Under the pieces are notes generated by a model that saw only the letters and a program-made list of their open reading frames with translations, was not told the DNA's origin and did no database searches. From assembly GCF_023091745.1 (NCBI RefSeq), contig NC_068910.1, positions 95,174,170 to 95,238,169 on the forward strand: DNA of 64,000 nucleotides, given 5' to 3'. The stretch's first letter is position 1, and every line of letters begins with the position of its first letter. This DNA is from Budorcas taxicolor. Its lineage: Eukaryota; Chordata; Mammalia; Artiodactyla; Bovidae. A program made the position numbers and the translations under genes. Shown piece after piece: positions 11,453 to 23,009 of the stretch.

Positions 11453-12800
11453 AGTGTCCTCACTAGGTGAATCATTTCTGAATATTCTATGTATGAACTA
11501 TCTAGTATCATGTATAATTATAGAAAGCAGCAGCCATTTAAAATAAATATTTTTCTTACCCAGGTAATATTATTATGGATAATTCTCTACCAATATCTTG
11601 AAGATATGCATGCAATTAGAACTGGCTTATAGTTGCCCTCTTTTCAGTAAGAGTGAAAAGATAGCACTGGAATACTACCTGATGATAGATTTTCTTTTAG
11701 GTACATGGAAAACGATTTGATTGTTAGTGACAGAACCATCCTTTACCCTTGACAGAACAACAAATGCTCACATTGTGACTGTATCTTGCAGGTATTGTTC
11801 AAAAGCACTTTGGAAAATGTAACCTGTGTTTTCCTTATGAAGCTGTTTCTAATAGGTTCTTGCAGTACTTGCAGTGCTTATGAAGCTGATTATTGGTTCT
11901 TAGTGGAAGCCTTTTAACTGACTAATGGTTCTTGATGACCAATAATTGATCAAAAGATCCTTCCAGACTGCACACAAACAAGGCATTTTAGTAGAGCAGA
12001 CACAATTTACAAAGCTTATCATAGTTCAGAGTTATACTCTTTTACTTCAAAATCTGGCCTGGTGTACTTCAGAATCTTAGTAAAAGAGTGACATTATCAA
12101 AATGATACTCTCAGGAGATGATTTTTGTTGCTGCTGGGTGTAACAGATTAGAGGAGCAAAAGCTGGTGCTGAAGAGGTTAGAACTGAATCACTTTATAGA
12201 CTTTCAGATTCAGGCTGTTTGGCTGAAGAAGAACTCTGGTTTATGGCTAAAGCAATGCAGACTAATGGCAGGTATGTGAAAAAATTAAGAGGAAAGCTTT
12301 AGCAAGACTTGGAGACACCCTGAAAATCAAAAGAAAGATGATAATATTTACTTGCCATCCTACTGAATAGAAATATCATGAACTATGAATTTGGGAAAAG
12401 TCTGAATTAAGGACTGGAGCTATTTTCCAAAATAATGAATATGAGGAGATATTGTACATTCCAGTGGGATATATGAGTATATTGTCCAGTAATCGCAACT
12501 AAAGCACAGTGCTGAGGAGATCTTGAATGGCCCTTTTTCCAAAAATGGAAATTAGTCACTCTGTTAAAGGTCTTATTGGGAGTTGACAGAAATAGCTCTA
12601 TTGTTAGTCATATCCCTAAGCTCTCCTCAGAAAATAAGGAGTGAAAACAAACCATGTTGCTCTTTTTTGAAGAATACTAATATCACACAATGTATAGTAT
12701 TTCCTTCTCTTATGTGATCTTTTTCTATCCAGAACCAACTGAAGAAAGATCCAAGAACATCATCTGCAGAAACTGGAAAGTCCTGGAGAAAAGATGATAG
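11453..12800. other. No recognisable gene or repeat
   Basis: Sequence without an identifiable element or long frame. A short direct repeat (GCAGTACTTGCAGTGCTTATGAAGCTG near 11865-11891 echoes TTATGAAGCTGTTTC at 11836) is probably trivial. Confidence 0.5.
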
Positions 12801-12991
12801 TAGGGTTGTCAGATAAAATACAAAAAGCTTAGTTAACTACGGCTTTCTGATGAACAACAGAATGTTTGTATTTCAAACATGTCCTATGCAATATTTGGGA
12901 CATGCTTATAATAAACAAGGCATTATTCACCCAAAAATTCAAGTTTATCTGATCTTCCTGCATTTTAATTGGCTGAACACGGCAACCTAAA
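12801..12991. mobile_element. Palindromic DNA-transposon MITE
   Basis: The element is an imperfect palindrome. Its ends, TAGGGTTGTCAGATAAAATA on the left and the complement-matching GGCAACCTAAATA on the right, face each other, and around the centre AAACATGTCC mirrors GGACATGCTT across TATGCAATATTTG. The sequence corresponds to a common mammalian palindromic repeat beginning GGGTTGCCAGATAAAATAC, which I cannot name with confidence. It encodes nothing. Confidence 0.6.
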
Positions 12992-13295
12992 TAGGGTAAT
13001 CTGGGTGATAGGTGTCTTACTCCTGATTGGCTACTCGAGTGACAGAACATCTAGTTTTATTCTGATACTACTACCTGCCTCAAGCATGATTAGAAAAATT
13101 TAAAAAAAAATTGTTATGGGAGGATCAGAATGTGGTATGGTGTTAGGATACCTCTATGAACCAGTTGAAGTATCCAATGAGCATGCTTCTGAGATTTTTG
13201 TGATAAATGAAATTGTATTCACACAAAAACTGGATGCCTGTCAAGATATTTCAAAGAATATAACTATTTCAGAGGAGAACTCCTAAAATGTAATG
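12992..13295. other. No recognisable gene or repeat
   Basis: Only short A-rich tracts are seen, for example near 13100. Confidence 0.5.
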
Positions 13296-13425
13296 TTCCA
13301 AAGAATCCCCTGGGGATCTTGATGCTTATCAAGAATATTTTTCAGAATATTTCAGAAGGTCTAGGATAGCACCTAAAATGTTACATTTCAAATAAATTCC
13401 AAGTTATTTCCCAGGCTGAAGTCCC
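13296..13425 (+). mobile_element. MER5-like hAT MITE remnant
   Basis: Weak colinear matches to the MER5A family: AGAATCCCCTGGGGATCTTG, CAGAAGGTCTAGGATAGCAC, TGTTACATTTCAAATAAATTCC, and CAGGCTGA near the end. Non-autonomous hAT (Charlie group) element. Terminal inverted repeats are not clear. Confidence 0.5.
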
Positions 13426-13639
13426 ATTTACCATACTTTAAGCAGCAATGTAGTTGAGCATTATCTAGAGTCCACAGTCTGACTCACAATATTTCACTTA
13501 CGAAAAGTTGGTCTTATCAATGACCTTCGAGAGTTTTGTGAGCTAGAAACACTAAGATTAAATTAAACAAATGATTGATATAAGAATCCCGAATGCTATG
13601 TTATTGGCCACCCTCTTTCTCAATAATAAATTAAAACCT

Positions 13640-14215
13640 CACATAGAATGTCTGTTTTCTACTTAAAATGCCCTGAGCCTCCTATTACTCTCAGAGTAAA
13701 AGCCAGTCTCCTCATGGCGTCTGCGGCTCTGTATGCCCTGGCTCTCCTTCATCCATCCTGACCTCATCTGTTGAGAAACACTCTCTACTCACTCTCGCCC
13801 TCTCCTCTCCTGCTGCCCTGGGTTCCCTGTTGTTAACATGAACACCAAACACTCACCTAATACACATTCTCCTGATACCCAGCCTTGTTTTGCCAAACTC
13901 TCTTTCTACCAATATCTACATGGCTTTCTTTCCAACTTACTTTAGGACTTCACTTAAAATGTACCTTTGGAATGAGAACACACAGACAGGCTCATTTTAA
14001 ATTGCAGCTCCTTCCCAAACAACACGCAAGATGACCCCTCATTCTGACCTCATTTTTTCATAGCACTGTTATCTATGATGGTACATACTTTACTAATATA
14101 TTTAATCAATTGCTTATTACCGATAACCTTGTGTTAGAATATAAACTACATGAACACAAGGATGTAACACCACTGCCTTGAATAGTATCTGCCTCGTAGT
14201 AAGCTCTTAGTACCT
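13640..14215 (+). mobile_element. L2 LINE 3' region
   Basis: Colinear with the 3' part of L2 on the plus strand: AGAGTAAAAGCCAGTCTCCT, CCTGGCTCTCCTTCATCC, TTAGGACTTCACTTAAAATG, CTCATTCTGACCTCATTT, CATAGCACTGTTATCTATG, then TTAGAATATAAACTACATG and GTAAGCTCTTAGTACCTAC. Ancient, 5'-truncated, no intact frame. A similar L2 fragment lies at 36.4-37.15 kb. Confidence 0.75.
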
Positions 14216-16066
14216 ACTTTTTCATTTGATTTCAACCAAATTATTTGAGAGGAAGAATTATTGAGTGGGAGGTTACTTTGAAAGACTGGAACAAGGGGGA
14301 GGATGTTGGAAAGTCATAAAGTACATTTAATCCATGGAACAGTAAGTCTGACAAATCGTTCCTCATCTTTATCATGTCTTTAGAAGCCTGATTGTTATTC
14401 TGCTGGAGTCAATGTGCTTTTTAACTAATGATTTCTTAAAAGTCCCTTTTCAGATACTTGTTTTCTGTTTTATTTTCCTTTCTTCTTAATGAGAATACCC
14501 ATTTTGTTAAATCAATAATTTTAATAATAGCATGGCAGAGTTAGGTATTACATGGAAGCTGTCCATTTTTTCCAGATTGTGTGGCAATTATTTGATATGA
14601 TCCAGTATAAGCTGATTTTATAACCCGCATTCTAAGAGATTTATGAATTCAGAGTTTAAATAAAATTTTTCATTTTGTTTATCAGTGTCTGATAACATAA
14701 GATGTTTTAAAAAACTAATGGTAAAAACTAAGGACATAGAATTGTTCTTTGTGTAATACTCTCTATTATGAAAGAGGAGGAAAAAGTAATAGTAAGAGAG
14801 TCCATGGTGTATAGGGAAAAATTTACATAGAAAATTAGCATCAAACTAATTTAAAAAATTTCAACTGGCTCATATTTAGTAGTACAGTGTATTTTTCTTT
14901 ATTCCAATTTTCTTGAAATATTTGACATTTAAACATATGAAAAGAAACTAGTTAAGAAAAACAATAATGGTTGGTTAAGAAAATCAGGAAATAGAGATGG
15001 GATACAGATTTTTATAAAATAATAAGGAAAAGGGTTAGAGAATAACAGTGATTCATCAGGAATTTATGGAGCACATTCTATGTGCCAGCTATTTGATTTG
15101 GAGTACATTAACATTAAATGGAAATTTTAAAGTTATATTAAAGATAGAAAAATACCAAGGTTGTGGAAAAATATGCCTAAATTCCAAGGGAAGGAAATCA
15201 TATGAAATATCATATTTTTCCCCAAAAGGATTTTATACAGTTTTGGAATTAAATATCTTTTTTAGTGTCTTTTCTTAAATCTTAATCAATATGTTCTGTA
15301 TAAAGCTTTTTAAACATTTTACTAAATGATTAAAGCAGTTATCAAAACTGCATTGGAAATAAACTTTTAGCAATAAAATTATTGAAAATGATGAAAATAT
15401 CTTCTCTTTGTACCTTAAAAGTTAAAGGTAAGACTGGTGTGTATTTTAATATTATTTTCAAGTTAAGATATAATCTTGAGAGCAAATTTGTGTTGTTGTT
15501 GATATTATCATTATTCCTTTATAAATAAGCTCAAATTCTTGAAAAATATATGTTGAGTAGTTTCCTAATGGTCTATAATACACATATTTTATCTTATATT
15601 TAAAAATTTGAAATTGAGCATGTATTAGAACTTCCATTTTTTCTTTCCTCTATCAAATTTTAAAACAGCATAAGTTATTATTATGGTGGAAAATATCATT
15701 TCCATCATGCTGAAATGAATTATTAATACTATTCATGTAATGTTATAAAGAAATTTAAGGTTTCATATAATGTTCAAAGAATCCATTACTTTTCTTTTTA
15801 TTATGGGTGTCAAAGCATTGCTATCTATCCTGGCCATATTCCAATTCCTGATCTACGAGACTTATTTCTGCAGTAGAAAGACTTTGTACCATAAAGTTAT
15901 CAACTCTTCACTCCCAACCACAGTTAATTAATTAAACTAGAAGGCAAAACCTGACCTATATCATCTAGCCACTTCATCCTCACTTGACAAGGTAAGTTGA
16001 GACAATCAGATTCTCTAATTCAGAAATCTAAATTCAGAATCTAAGAAAGAACTGTCTACTTAAAAG
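14216..16066. other. No recognisable gene or repeat
   Basis: AT-rich stretch. A weak GTGATTCATCAGGAATTTATGGAGC match near 15048 could be an ancient MIR or L2 scrap. The AAG|GTAAGT string at 15989-15997 matches a splice donor, but no supporting exon signal surrounds it. Confidence 0.45.
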
Positions 16067-16077
16067 TAAGAGGATAA

Positions 16078-16652
16078 GTACCACAGCTTTCTTATCCATT
16101 CGTCTGCTGATGAAAGCTGTGGTACATATACACAATGGAGTATTACACAGCCATTAAAAAGAATGCATTTGAATCAGTTCTAATGAGGTGGACGAAACTG
16201 GAGCCGATTATACAGAGTGAAGTAAGCCAGAAAGGAAAACACCAATACAGTATACTAACACATATATATGGAATTTAGAAAGATGGTAATGATAACCCTG
16301 TATGTGAGATAGCAAAAGAGACACAGATGTATAGAACAGACTTTTGGACTCTGTGGAAGAGGGAGAGGGTGGAATGATTTGGGAGAATGGCATTGAAACA
16401 TGTATACCATCATGTAAGAAACAAATCGCTAGTCTAGGTTCGATGCAGGATACAAGGTGCTTGGGGCTGGTGCACTGGGATGACCCAGAGAGATGATATG
16501 GGGAGGGTGGTGGGAGGGGAGTTCAGGGTTGGGAACTCATGTACACCTGTGGCAGATTCATGTCAATGTATGGCAAAACCAATACAGTATTGTAAAGTAA
16601 AAAAGTAAAATAAAATAAAAAATTAAAATTAAAAATTAAAATTAAAAAAAAA
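16078..16652 (+). mobile_element. Ruminant L1 3' end with short 5' inversion
   Basis: From 16113 the sequence is sense ruminant L1: GTACATATACACAATGGAG, the end of the ORF2-derived segment, the G-rich 3' UTR, TATGGCAAAACCAATACAG, and an A/T-rich tail. The first 35 bases (16078-16112) are the adjoining L1 segment in reverse orientation, giving a 13-bp stem (GTACCACAGCTTT with AAAGCTGTGGTAC). This is the structure left by twin priming. A candidate TSD (TAAGAGGATAA at 16067-16077 and TAGGAGGACAA at 16653-16663) matches at 9 of 11. Confidence 0.92.
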
Positions 16653-16663
16653 TAGGAGGACAA

Positions 16664-17034
16664 AATAATATGTATCAGTGCATGATTGAGCAGACAATGA
16701 TACATCATGTAAAAGACAACCTAATGGAAAACAGAGTCTGTGAGCAAGCAGAATAAGTCAATTCAAAGTGTGATGAATAAAGCAGACATACATATTGTCA
16801 ATAGAAACATATATGCTAAAAGCTAGAGCAGAGATTGGTGACCTTCTCCTTTCAGGGTGACTTGGGCCAGTGTGAATCTAAAACTGCCTTCCTGCTTGAT
16901 TCTCTTCAGCCTACCCTATTATAGTCTTCATGTTAAAACTCTCATAGCTTCATATGTATCATTATAACAATATCTTCCCATTGATTTATTTTGACTGCTT
17001 TCTGTGCTTCTTCTACTATCTAAACTATATCACA
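16664..17034. other. No recognisable gene or repeat
   Basis: No named element seen between the L1 tail and the MLT1 LTR. Confidence 0.5.
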
Positions 17035-17452
17035 GTGGCTTGGATAGCAGCCCCCAAAAAGATTTGTCCACAGGAACTGTGCATGTGACCTCATTTAGAA
17101 AATAGGTCTTCACCGATGAATGAAGCTAGAGATCTCAAGATGAGATCAATCTCCATTGTCGTGATGGGTCCCAGATCCAATGAGGCATTTGTATGAGAGA
17201 CAGAAATGAAAACACAGACCCAGGGGAAGGGGATGTGGAGACAGAGGCAGAGATTAGAATGGCATAGTTGTGAGAAATGTTTTTGTCAACCAGAACCCGA
17301 AAGAGGCACAAAAGCTTCTCCCCTAGGCCCTTTTAAGGGAGTGCAGCCCTGCTGACAACTTGATTTTGAATTTCTGGTCCATAATCGTGAGACAATGATG
17401 TCTATTATTTTAAGCCACTGAAACTGTGGCTACAGCAACCGTAGGAATAAGC
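17035..17452 (+). mobile_element. MLT1-type MaLR LTR
   Basis: A nearly complete ancient mammalian MaLR LTR: AGCAGCCCCCAAAAAGATTT, GTGACCTCATTTAGAAAATA, GATCTCAAGATGAGATCAAT, GGAGACAGAGGCAGAGATTA, CCCTGCTGACAACTTGATTT, TTTTAAGCCACTGAAACTG. This is a solo LTR with no internal sequence beside it. The ends are degraded. Confidence 0.78.
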
Positions 17453-17989
17453 ATTTTTCCCCAATAGGAATTGAGTGGCAGGGGTTTTCATTAATAGGTT
17501 TTGAATGTATAAACCTTGCCTCTATTTTCTTAAATAGAATATTGTGGATATAACTTAAACTATTTCTTCAACTCTGGATATACTTTATAAACTTTACTTT
17601 CATATTTTACAAAGATAATGATGTTCCAGGGACTGTAGATGTTGATAGAGCTATTGGTCCCTTACACCAAGTGGCCCTAGGCTACCAGATCTTCTTGAAT
17701 TATTATTTCTCCTTTATGGCAGTATTTTAGTTTATTTACTTACTCTCTAATTGTTATGATATTATTTTTTATGAGTTAAACCATATTCTAACAAGAATTA
17801 TTCACTTAGGAATTTACTATGCATAATAGTGTCCATCTTTTATAGAAATGCAGTTCTTCCAAAGCTGCTATAAGTAGCAGAACCAAAAAAAAAAACAAAT
17901 TGTGATTTTTTTGAAGTTATTTTTAGATTTGTTTTGTGTTTGAAGAGAGACATTAAACATTAGGTCTTGTCTATGGAATTTTGACCAAA
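17453..17989. other. No recognisable gene or repeat
   Basis: AT-rich. An A10 tract lies near 17886. Nothing else recognised. Confidence 0.5.
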
Positions 17990-18110
17990 TTATTTAGCAT
18001 CTTGTTACCTTAGTTTCCCTATTTGTAAAATGGAGATAAGGTTAATTACATCATAGATGTATAAGAAATTACTAAATATATATAAGCATTTTGATCAGTA
18101 TAGTTTTATG
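17990..18110 (+). mobile_element. MIR SINE 3' half
   Basis: The MIR core reads TTAGCATCTTGTTACC, TTAGTTTCCCTATTTGTAAA, ATGGAGATAAGGTTAATTAC, then a degraded 3' end. The TTTCCCTATTTGTAAAATGG block is diagnostic. The tRNA-derived head is lost. Confidence 0.68.
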
Positions 18111-18172
18111 TTAAACATTCAATAAGTATGGTTTATTATTAACCAGTCAAACCTGTTATAACTATTAATATA

Positions 18173-18724
18173 TAGGAGGCTTCCTTGTTGGCTCAGTGGT
18201 AAAGAATTCAACTGCCAATTCAGGAGACATGGGTTTGACCCTGGGTCCAGAAGATCCCCTGGAGAAGAAAACAGCAATCCACTCCAGTATTCTTGCCTGA
18301 GAAATCCCATGGAAATGGAGCCTGGCAGGCTACAGTCTGAAAGAGAAAGAAAGTGAAGGAAAGTGAAAGTCGCTCAGTTGAGTTCGACTCTTTGCGACCT
18401 CATGGACTGTATAGTCCCTGGAATTATCCAGGCCAGAATACTAGAGTGGGTAGCCTTCCCTTCTTCAAGGGGTCTTCCCAACCCAGGGATCTAACCCAGG
18501 TCTCCCACATTGCATGTGGATTCTTTACCAGCTGAGCCACAAGGGAAATCAGAGAATACTGGAGTGAGTAGCTTATCCCTTCTCCAATGGATCTTCCTGA
18601 CCCAGGAATCGAACCAGGGTCTTCTGCATCTCAGGTGGATTCTTTACCAACTGAGCTATGAGGGAAGCCCCCAGTCTATGGGGGTCCCAGAAGGGTCAGA
18701 CATGACTTAGTGACTAAACAACAA
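18173..18724 (+). mobile_element. Bov-tA SINE split by another SINE
   Basis: The tRNA-Glu-derived head (GGCTTCCTTGTTGGCTCAGT, about 18177 on) and Bov-A body run to 18338. The 3' end resumes at 18672 with CAGTCTATGGGGG and ends GTGACTAAACAACAACC. The interruption is a minus-strand SINE flanked by the 6-bp TSD CAGTCT (18333-18338 and 18672-18677), so this element is the older of the two. Confidence 0.93.
18339..18671 (-). mobile_element. Double-headed Bov-tA SINE
   Basis: Read on the minus strand, one tRNA-derived head (from 18671, GGGCTTCCCTCATAGCTCAG) is followed by a second (from about 18552, TTTCCCTTGTGGCTCAGCTG) and then one Bov-A body. The order head-head-body is the same as in the copy at 46941-47255, so this is a subfamily and not a local accident. 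It is inserted into the plus-strand Bov-tA around it. Confidence 0.9.
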
Positions 18725-20073
18725 CCTTAATTATTTAGTTATTAACAATTTTGTTTTATATTTACTGGTATTTTCATCTCCTAAAAATGTACTTGTAGTA
18801 GGAACAACATAATTGCATTTTATATTTATCTATCTTAATATATATGTTTTAAAGTATGAGTACATAGTCTCAGATGAATGACCAAATGGGAGTAGAGTTT
18901 CTTCTACCTGACTAAATTTTTGTGCTTGCTTTTATAGTACATATTTTTATTTCTGAGTCATTTTTTATATAGGCTATTCAAAACTAAGCTTGTTAATTCC
19001 CCTGACATCCTTCCTTTGATATACATGGACAAAAACATAGCTAGATTGTATCTTCCCCAAACTCAAACACAGAATTTATCTTCAATTTTTCTTCTCACCT
19101 TAAGATGATATCTAATTTGTTAACAATTCTTTCAATTCCAGCTCCAAGTCCCACACTTTTAGACGTAATCCTACTTCCAATTCTATAGTTCAGGTCTTAT
19201 TTTCCATAGCATGAGATATGGAGAAAGCCATCCAATTTGCCTCCTCTAGAGTGTGTGTGTGTGTGTGAGAGAGAGAGAGACTAAAGAAAAACAACATAAT
19301 ATATTCTCAACTTTGTGAATGATACATTTTAAAAGAAAGAAGCTGTTGCTAGTTCTCACTCACCTCTAATGTTCCAGAAGGCTTGCCATTCCTTGGTACT
19401 GAAAAACTTCAGTGTGATTAACAATTTTGACACAATAAAAATTAAGAAATCACCTGTACTTTCCACAACTCTTCTTTCAAGTATTATTCCAGCTGCTAGC
19501 ATCAGTCAAGTTCCTGGTACAGGTCCCAGACCAAGTGCTCGAGGAAAACAAATCCTTCCTTCTTTTTAGATACTTGGCTCTTAGAGCTTTTTTGGATCTC
19601 AAAATGATGTATAATGACAAAGTCTTAGAATTTCTACATTTCAGCAATAATTTGGGTAAAATAGGAGTTTATGCAAAATAATGCATTTAAGAATTTTAAA
19701 AATTATTTCTGAGGTTAAAACAACTGATACATAGATGGAAAATTCAAAGTGATAAAATACATTTCAACAGACTGTTTCTACTTCATTTATACATGTACTA
19801 ACTACATATATACACACATACATAAACATAGGATTTCACAAAATAGTATGAAATACTTGTCCCTATTAGAGCTTTTTATGCCTCCCCAATATTCTTTGGC
19901 AGAGAGAGGATTTTTGCAAGATAATCACCAGTATTAAACCATGAAAGAATACTAGTGTTGGCAAGATGAATTTATTGTCTTTGCATAGTCATGCTACAGA
20001 ATCTAATGATCCAGTTACCTATCCAAAGTGCCCATAACAGGATCAACAATGATACTCTAAAAATGTGAGAGTT
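18725..20073. other. No recognisable gene; GT/GA microsatellite inside
   Basis: Mostly unrecognised sequence. A GTGTGTGTGT run followed by GAGAGAGAGA lies at about 19250-19281. The 66-codon frame at 19369-19569 ends SISQVPGTGPRPSARG and has no family I recognise; with no splice or promoter context I do not call it a gene. Confidence 0.45.
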
Positions 20074-20212
20074 GGGCACATCCCTGGCAGTCCAGTGGTT
20101 AGGACTCTGTGCTTCCAATGCAAGGGCACAGGTTTGATCCCTGGTCAGGGAACTAAGATCATACATGCTGCCTGGTGCAGCCACAAATATAAACAAAAGA
20201 TAAAGATAAAAT
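20074..20212 (+). mobile_element. CHR-type tRNA-derived SINE
   Basis: Cetartiodactyl tRNA-derived SINE: TCCCTGGCAGTCCAGTGGTT, AGGACTCTGTGCTTCCAATG, GGTTTGATCCCTGGTCAGGG, AACTAAGATCATACATGCTG, then an A-rich tail. The box A/box B spacing of a tRNA promoter is kept, but this is a SINE, not a tRNA gene. A second, shorter copy follows directly. Confidence 0.82.
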
Positions 20213-20336
20213 ATTGGTAATTCCCTGGGACAAGTGGTTGGGACTCAGCACTTGAACTACTGTGAGCTTGGGTCAAAACATAAATAAAAAAAAAATAAGA
20301 TCTTAAAAAAAAAAAAAAGAATAAAAAATGAAAGTT
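20213..20336 (+). mobile_element. Second, internally deleted CHR-type SINE
   Basis: It begins GGTAATTCCCTGGGACAAGT, goes to GGTTGGGACTCAGCACTT, then jumps into GTCAAAACATAAATAAA and an A14 run. The B-box half is degraded or deleted. It probably inserted into the A-rich tail of the preceding copy. Confidence 0.65.
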
Positions 20337-22016
20337 AAGGTAGCATGTAAAAGACCCAGATAAAAGAAATTTCGGAGCCCTCATGTGAGGTTATCTCTAA
20401 GAAGTGAATGTATATTTCATTATTTTTAGAACTTCCTCACAGACAGGCACTTCATTTCCTTGCTTTGACACTTTTAGATGGAGGGAACATCCTTGGCAAC
20501 TGCACCCAAACATGTTTGCCAGGAGAGACAAGAAGGATCTATTTTGTCTTTAGAGACTCCTCTGCAATTTTGAGAGAAAATTGAGAGGGCTGGAGCTATA
20601 AGTGAGGGAATGGACTTGGGCTCTAGGATCAGGCAGCTGGGCCAACAGGCACAACAGTCTCAGTTCTTGCTGCCAAATCTACTCCAAGAAAGCCCCACCT
20701 GGCAACTCAAGAACATCTCTTGGAGTCTTGGATCACAACAAAGATAAACTAGGAATAAACATGAATGTTTTGTTGGTATGCAAGGCTGAGCCAAAATGGA
20801 AAGGACACTTCCATTTCAACAGAATTGATAGTAGAAAAATGTCACTATCAGAAAAACCCTACATATACACAAATTATCGGTCAATTTTCACAGCAGGAAA
20901 TAAGAAAAAAACTAAGCTGAAAGAACAAAAAACTGACTCCAAGTCATAATAGTCAGGGAGAATTGAAATCAGCAGTGACGCAAAACTGACAACTGTCTAG
21001 CTATCATCTCAGGGTTACAAGGCGTTGAGAATTCAGAAAGCAATCCCAGATGCTCAGAGAGTTAAAACAGAGGTCCTTTTATAAAGCTGGGAACTGTGAA
21101 AAGTTGTATAGTCAATCAGTTGGCCTAGGAAACTCTACGGCTGTGTCTGGGAACATATCACAGAAGTATGCCACCTGGCTGGGCCATAAGAAGAAAATGC
21201 CTCTTGCTAGAAATCTGACCCATATAACAATGCTGTTTGCGATGAATGGTTTGGATTTTAGATGTCTATGGATGGTAAAACCTAGTGCTCAAGTTCACAT
21301 GGATTTGATTCCCATTGTAAGTACCAAGGTAGTCATGTTCAGAAGGTACTTGACTGCATTTGACTTCACCTGTGTTAGATGCCTCTTGCTTTCTGCTCTA
21401 GGGCTTCTCTTGGTGGAATACCTGTAAGAACCTATTCAAGAATTGCAACTCATTCTTTAGCCTGGAAATCCCAGGGAATTGACACTGTAAGGAGCAGCCA
21501 TTGACCAACTGAGAGCAGAAGCTCATATATATCTTTTGTGTTTCTTGCAAGCAAGCTTGCCAAGGTTAACAAATAAAAAATATCAGACACCAATTAAATA
21601 TGAATTGTATATAAAAAGGAAATTTTACTATAAGTAAATTCCATGCAACATTTTGGATTTATTTTTAAATTGTTGTTTATTTGAAGTTCAGATTTACCTA
21701 GTACTCTGTATTTTATCTCCCAATCCTGCTTGAGATAAAAATTATGACACATTCAAAATCACTCCTCAGAGAATCCCCATGGAGAGTAGAGTCTTATTTC
21801 CCCACTGCTGTTACCAGCTTGATTGCCCACCTTTCAACTGGCTTCCTTCTTTTTCATTTTATGCTGACTGGTATCTCATTCTTCTATATAAGGATCAGTT
21901 CTCAAAATAAAGTAATAACACACAGATTTTATCTACTTTGAAAGAAACCATAGAAAAGTGACTCTAAAAAATACACCTTCAGAATGGAATTCTAGAACTA
22001 GGTAGTTCATTGGGAA
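20337..22016. other. Unidentified region with two open frames
   Basis: No repeat recognised. Two plus-strand frames in different phases (20602-20949, 115 codons; 21050-21427, 125 codons) carry no motif I recognise. With thousands of possible starts in 64 kb, a frame of this length is expected by chance. An AATAAA lies near 21900 after a C/T-rich stretch. Confidence 0.4.
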
Positions 22017-22575
22017 GCAGCAACTGAGCATTTGTATTCTCCTAAATTCGTATCCTGATAAGTTAATGCCCAAGGTGATGCCTTTGGGAAGCGATTGGGT
22101 CATGAAGACAGAAACCTCATGAGTGGAATTTGCTGTGGGATTAATGCCTTTGTAAAAGAGGCCCCAGAGAGATCCCTCTTACTTTCTGTCATGTTAGGAT
22201 AGAAGAAGCCTGCAACCTGGAAGAGTCCTCATCCAAACATACCTGAAGCTTATCTCAGACTTCCAACCTCCAGAACTATGAGAAATAAATTTCCATTTCC
22301 AATAGGTCACCCTCACTATTGGTAAAGAACCCATCTCCCAGTGCAAGAGACGTAGGAGACATTGGTTCCATCCCTGGGTCAGGAAGATCCCCTGGAGGAG
22401 GGCATGGCAAACCACTCCAGTATTCTTGCCTGGAGAATCCCCATAGACAGAGGAGCCTGGTGGGCTACAGTCCATTGGGCCACAAGAAGTCAGACATGAC
22501 TCAAGGACAAAGCACACATGCATAAACCACACAATCTGTGACAGTTTATTGGAGCAGCCTAAATGGACTGAGGGT
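22017..22575 (+). mobile_element. MLT1 LTR interrupted by a Bov-tA
   Basis: The left part reads GATGCCTTTGGGAAGCGATT, GGGTCATGAAGACAGAAACC, GGGATTAATGCCTTTGTAAA, AGGCCCCAGAGAGATCCCTC, CTTCCAACCTCCAGAACTAT, GAGAAATAAATTTCC. The Bov-tA at 22302-22522 separates it from the last bases, CAATCTGTGACAGTTTATTG and GCAGCCTAAATGGACTGA. A solo MaLR LTR. Confidence 0.85.
22302..22522 (+). mobile_element. Bov-tA SINE inside MLT1
   Basis: Full-length Bov-tA with a degraded head: ACTATTGGTAAAGAACCC, GGTTCCATCCCTGGGTCAGG, AAGATCCCCTGGAGGAGGGC, the Bov-A body, and GACATGACTCAAGGACAAAG. It splits the MLT1 LTR near its 3' end. The short frames crossing it on both strands are SINE translations. Confidence 0.92.
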
Positions 22576-22895
22576 GATAATTCTTAGGATCATTCTGATT
22601 GAATGGTAGTAGAATTATTAAAGTTTTCATGTATGATAGATTGGGATGGTGTACTGATGAAAGTGGGTACTGATTTATCTCTCCACAGACTGTGTAATTA
22701 GTTAACTATTGTTAATGGTTTAAAAATCCAGTGTCTGTTAATTGCCTTGAAATAGGAAAAAAAAAAAAAATGAACAAACAAAACTATGGGCCAACTCTAA
22801 ACTCGAGGAAAGCTGTAAGAGGTGTTTATGTTTTTATCTTTGTTTCTGTTATCGTTGCTTGTGATGTAAGGCGCTATTCAAGTTACATATTATCA
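22576..22895. other. No recognisable gene or repeat
   Basis: An A14 tract near 22756-22769 is the only notable feature. It could be the tail of an unrecognised plus-strand retroposon. Confidence 0.45.
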
Positions 22896-23009
22896 TATAA
22901 GCAGAATCAATTCAATCATTTCGTTTATTGAAAAATTTGTCTTTTCTTCACTGGTTTGTGATGTGGTCTCTGTCGGATGTTGTTTTCATATCCCTGGGTG
23001 TCTGTATAT

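Noticed and set aside
15989..15997. AAG|GTAAGT splice-donor string
   Set aside because: No open frame, acceptor or homology nearby; a single 9-mer is not evidence for an exon.
21050..21427. 125-codon frame as a possible gene
   Set aside because: No motif, no splice or promoter context; a frame of this length is expected by chance in a 64-kb six-frame scan.
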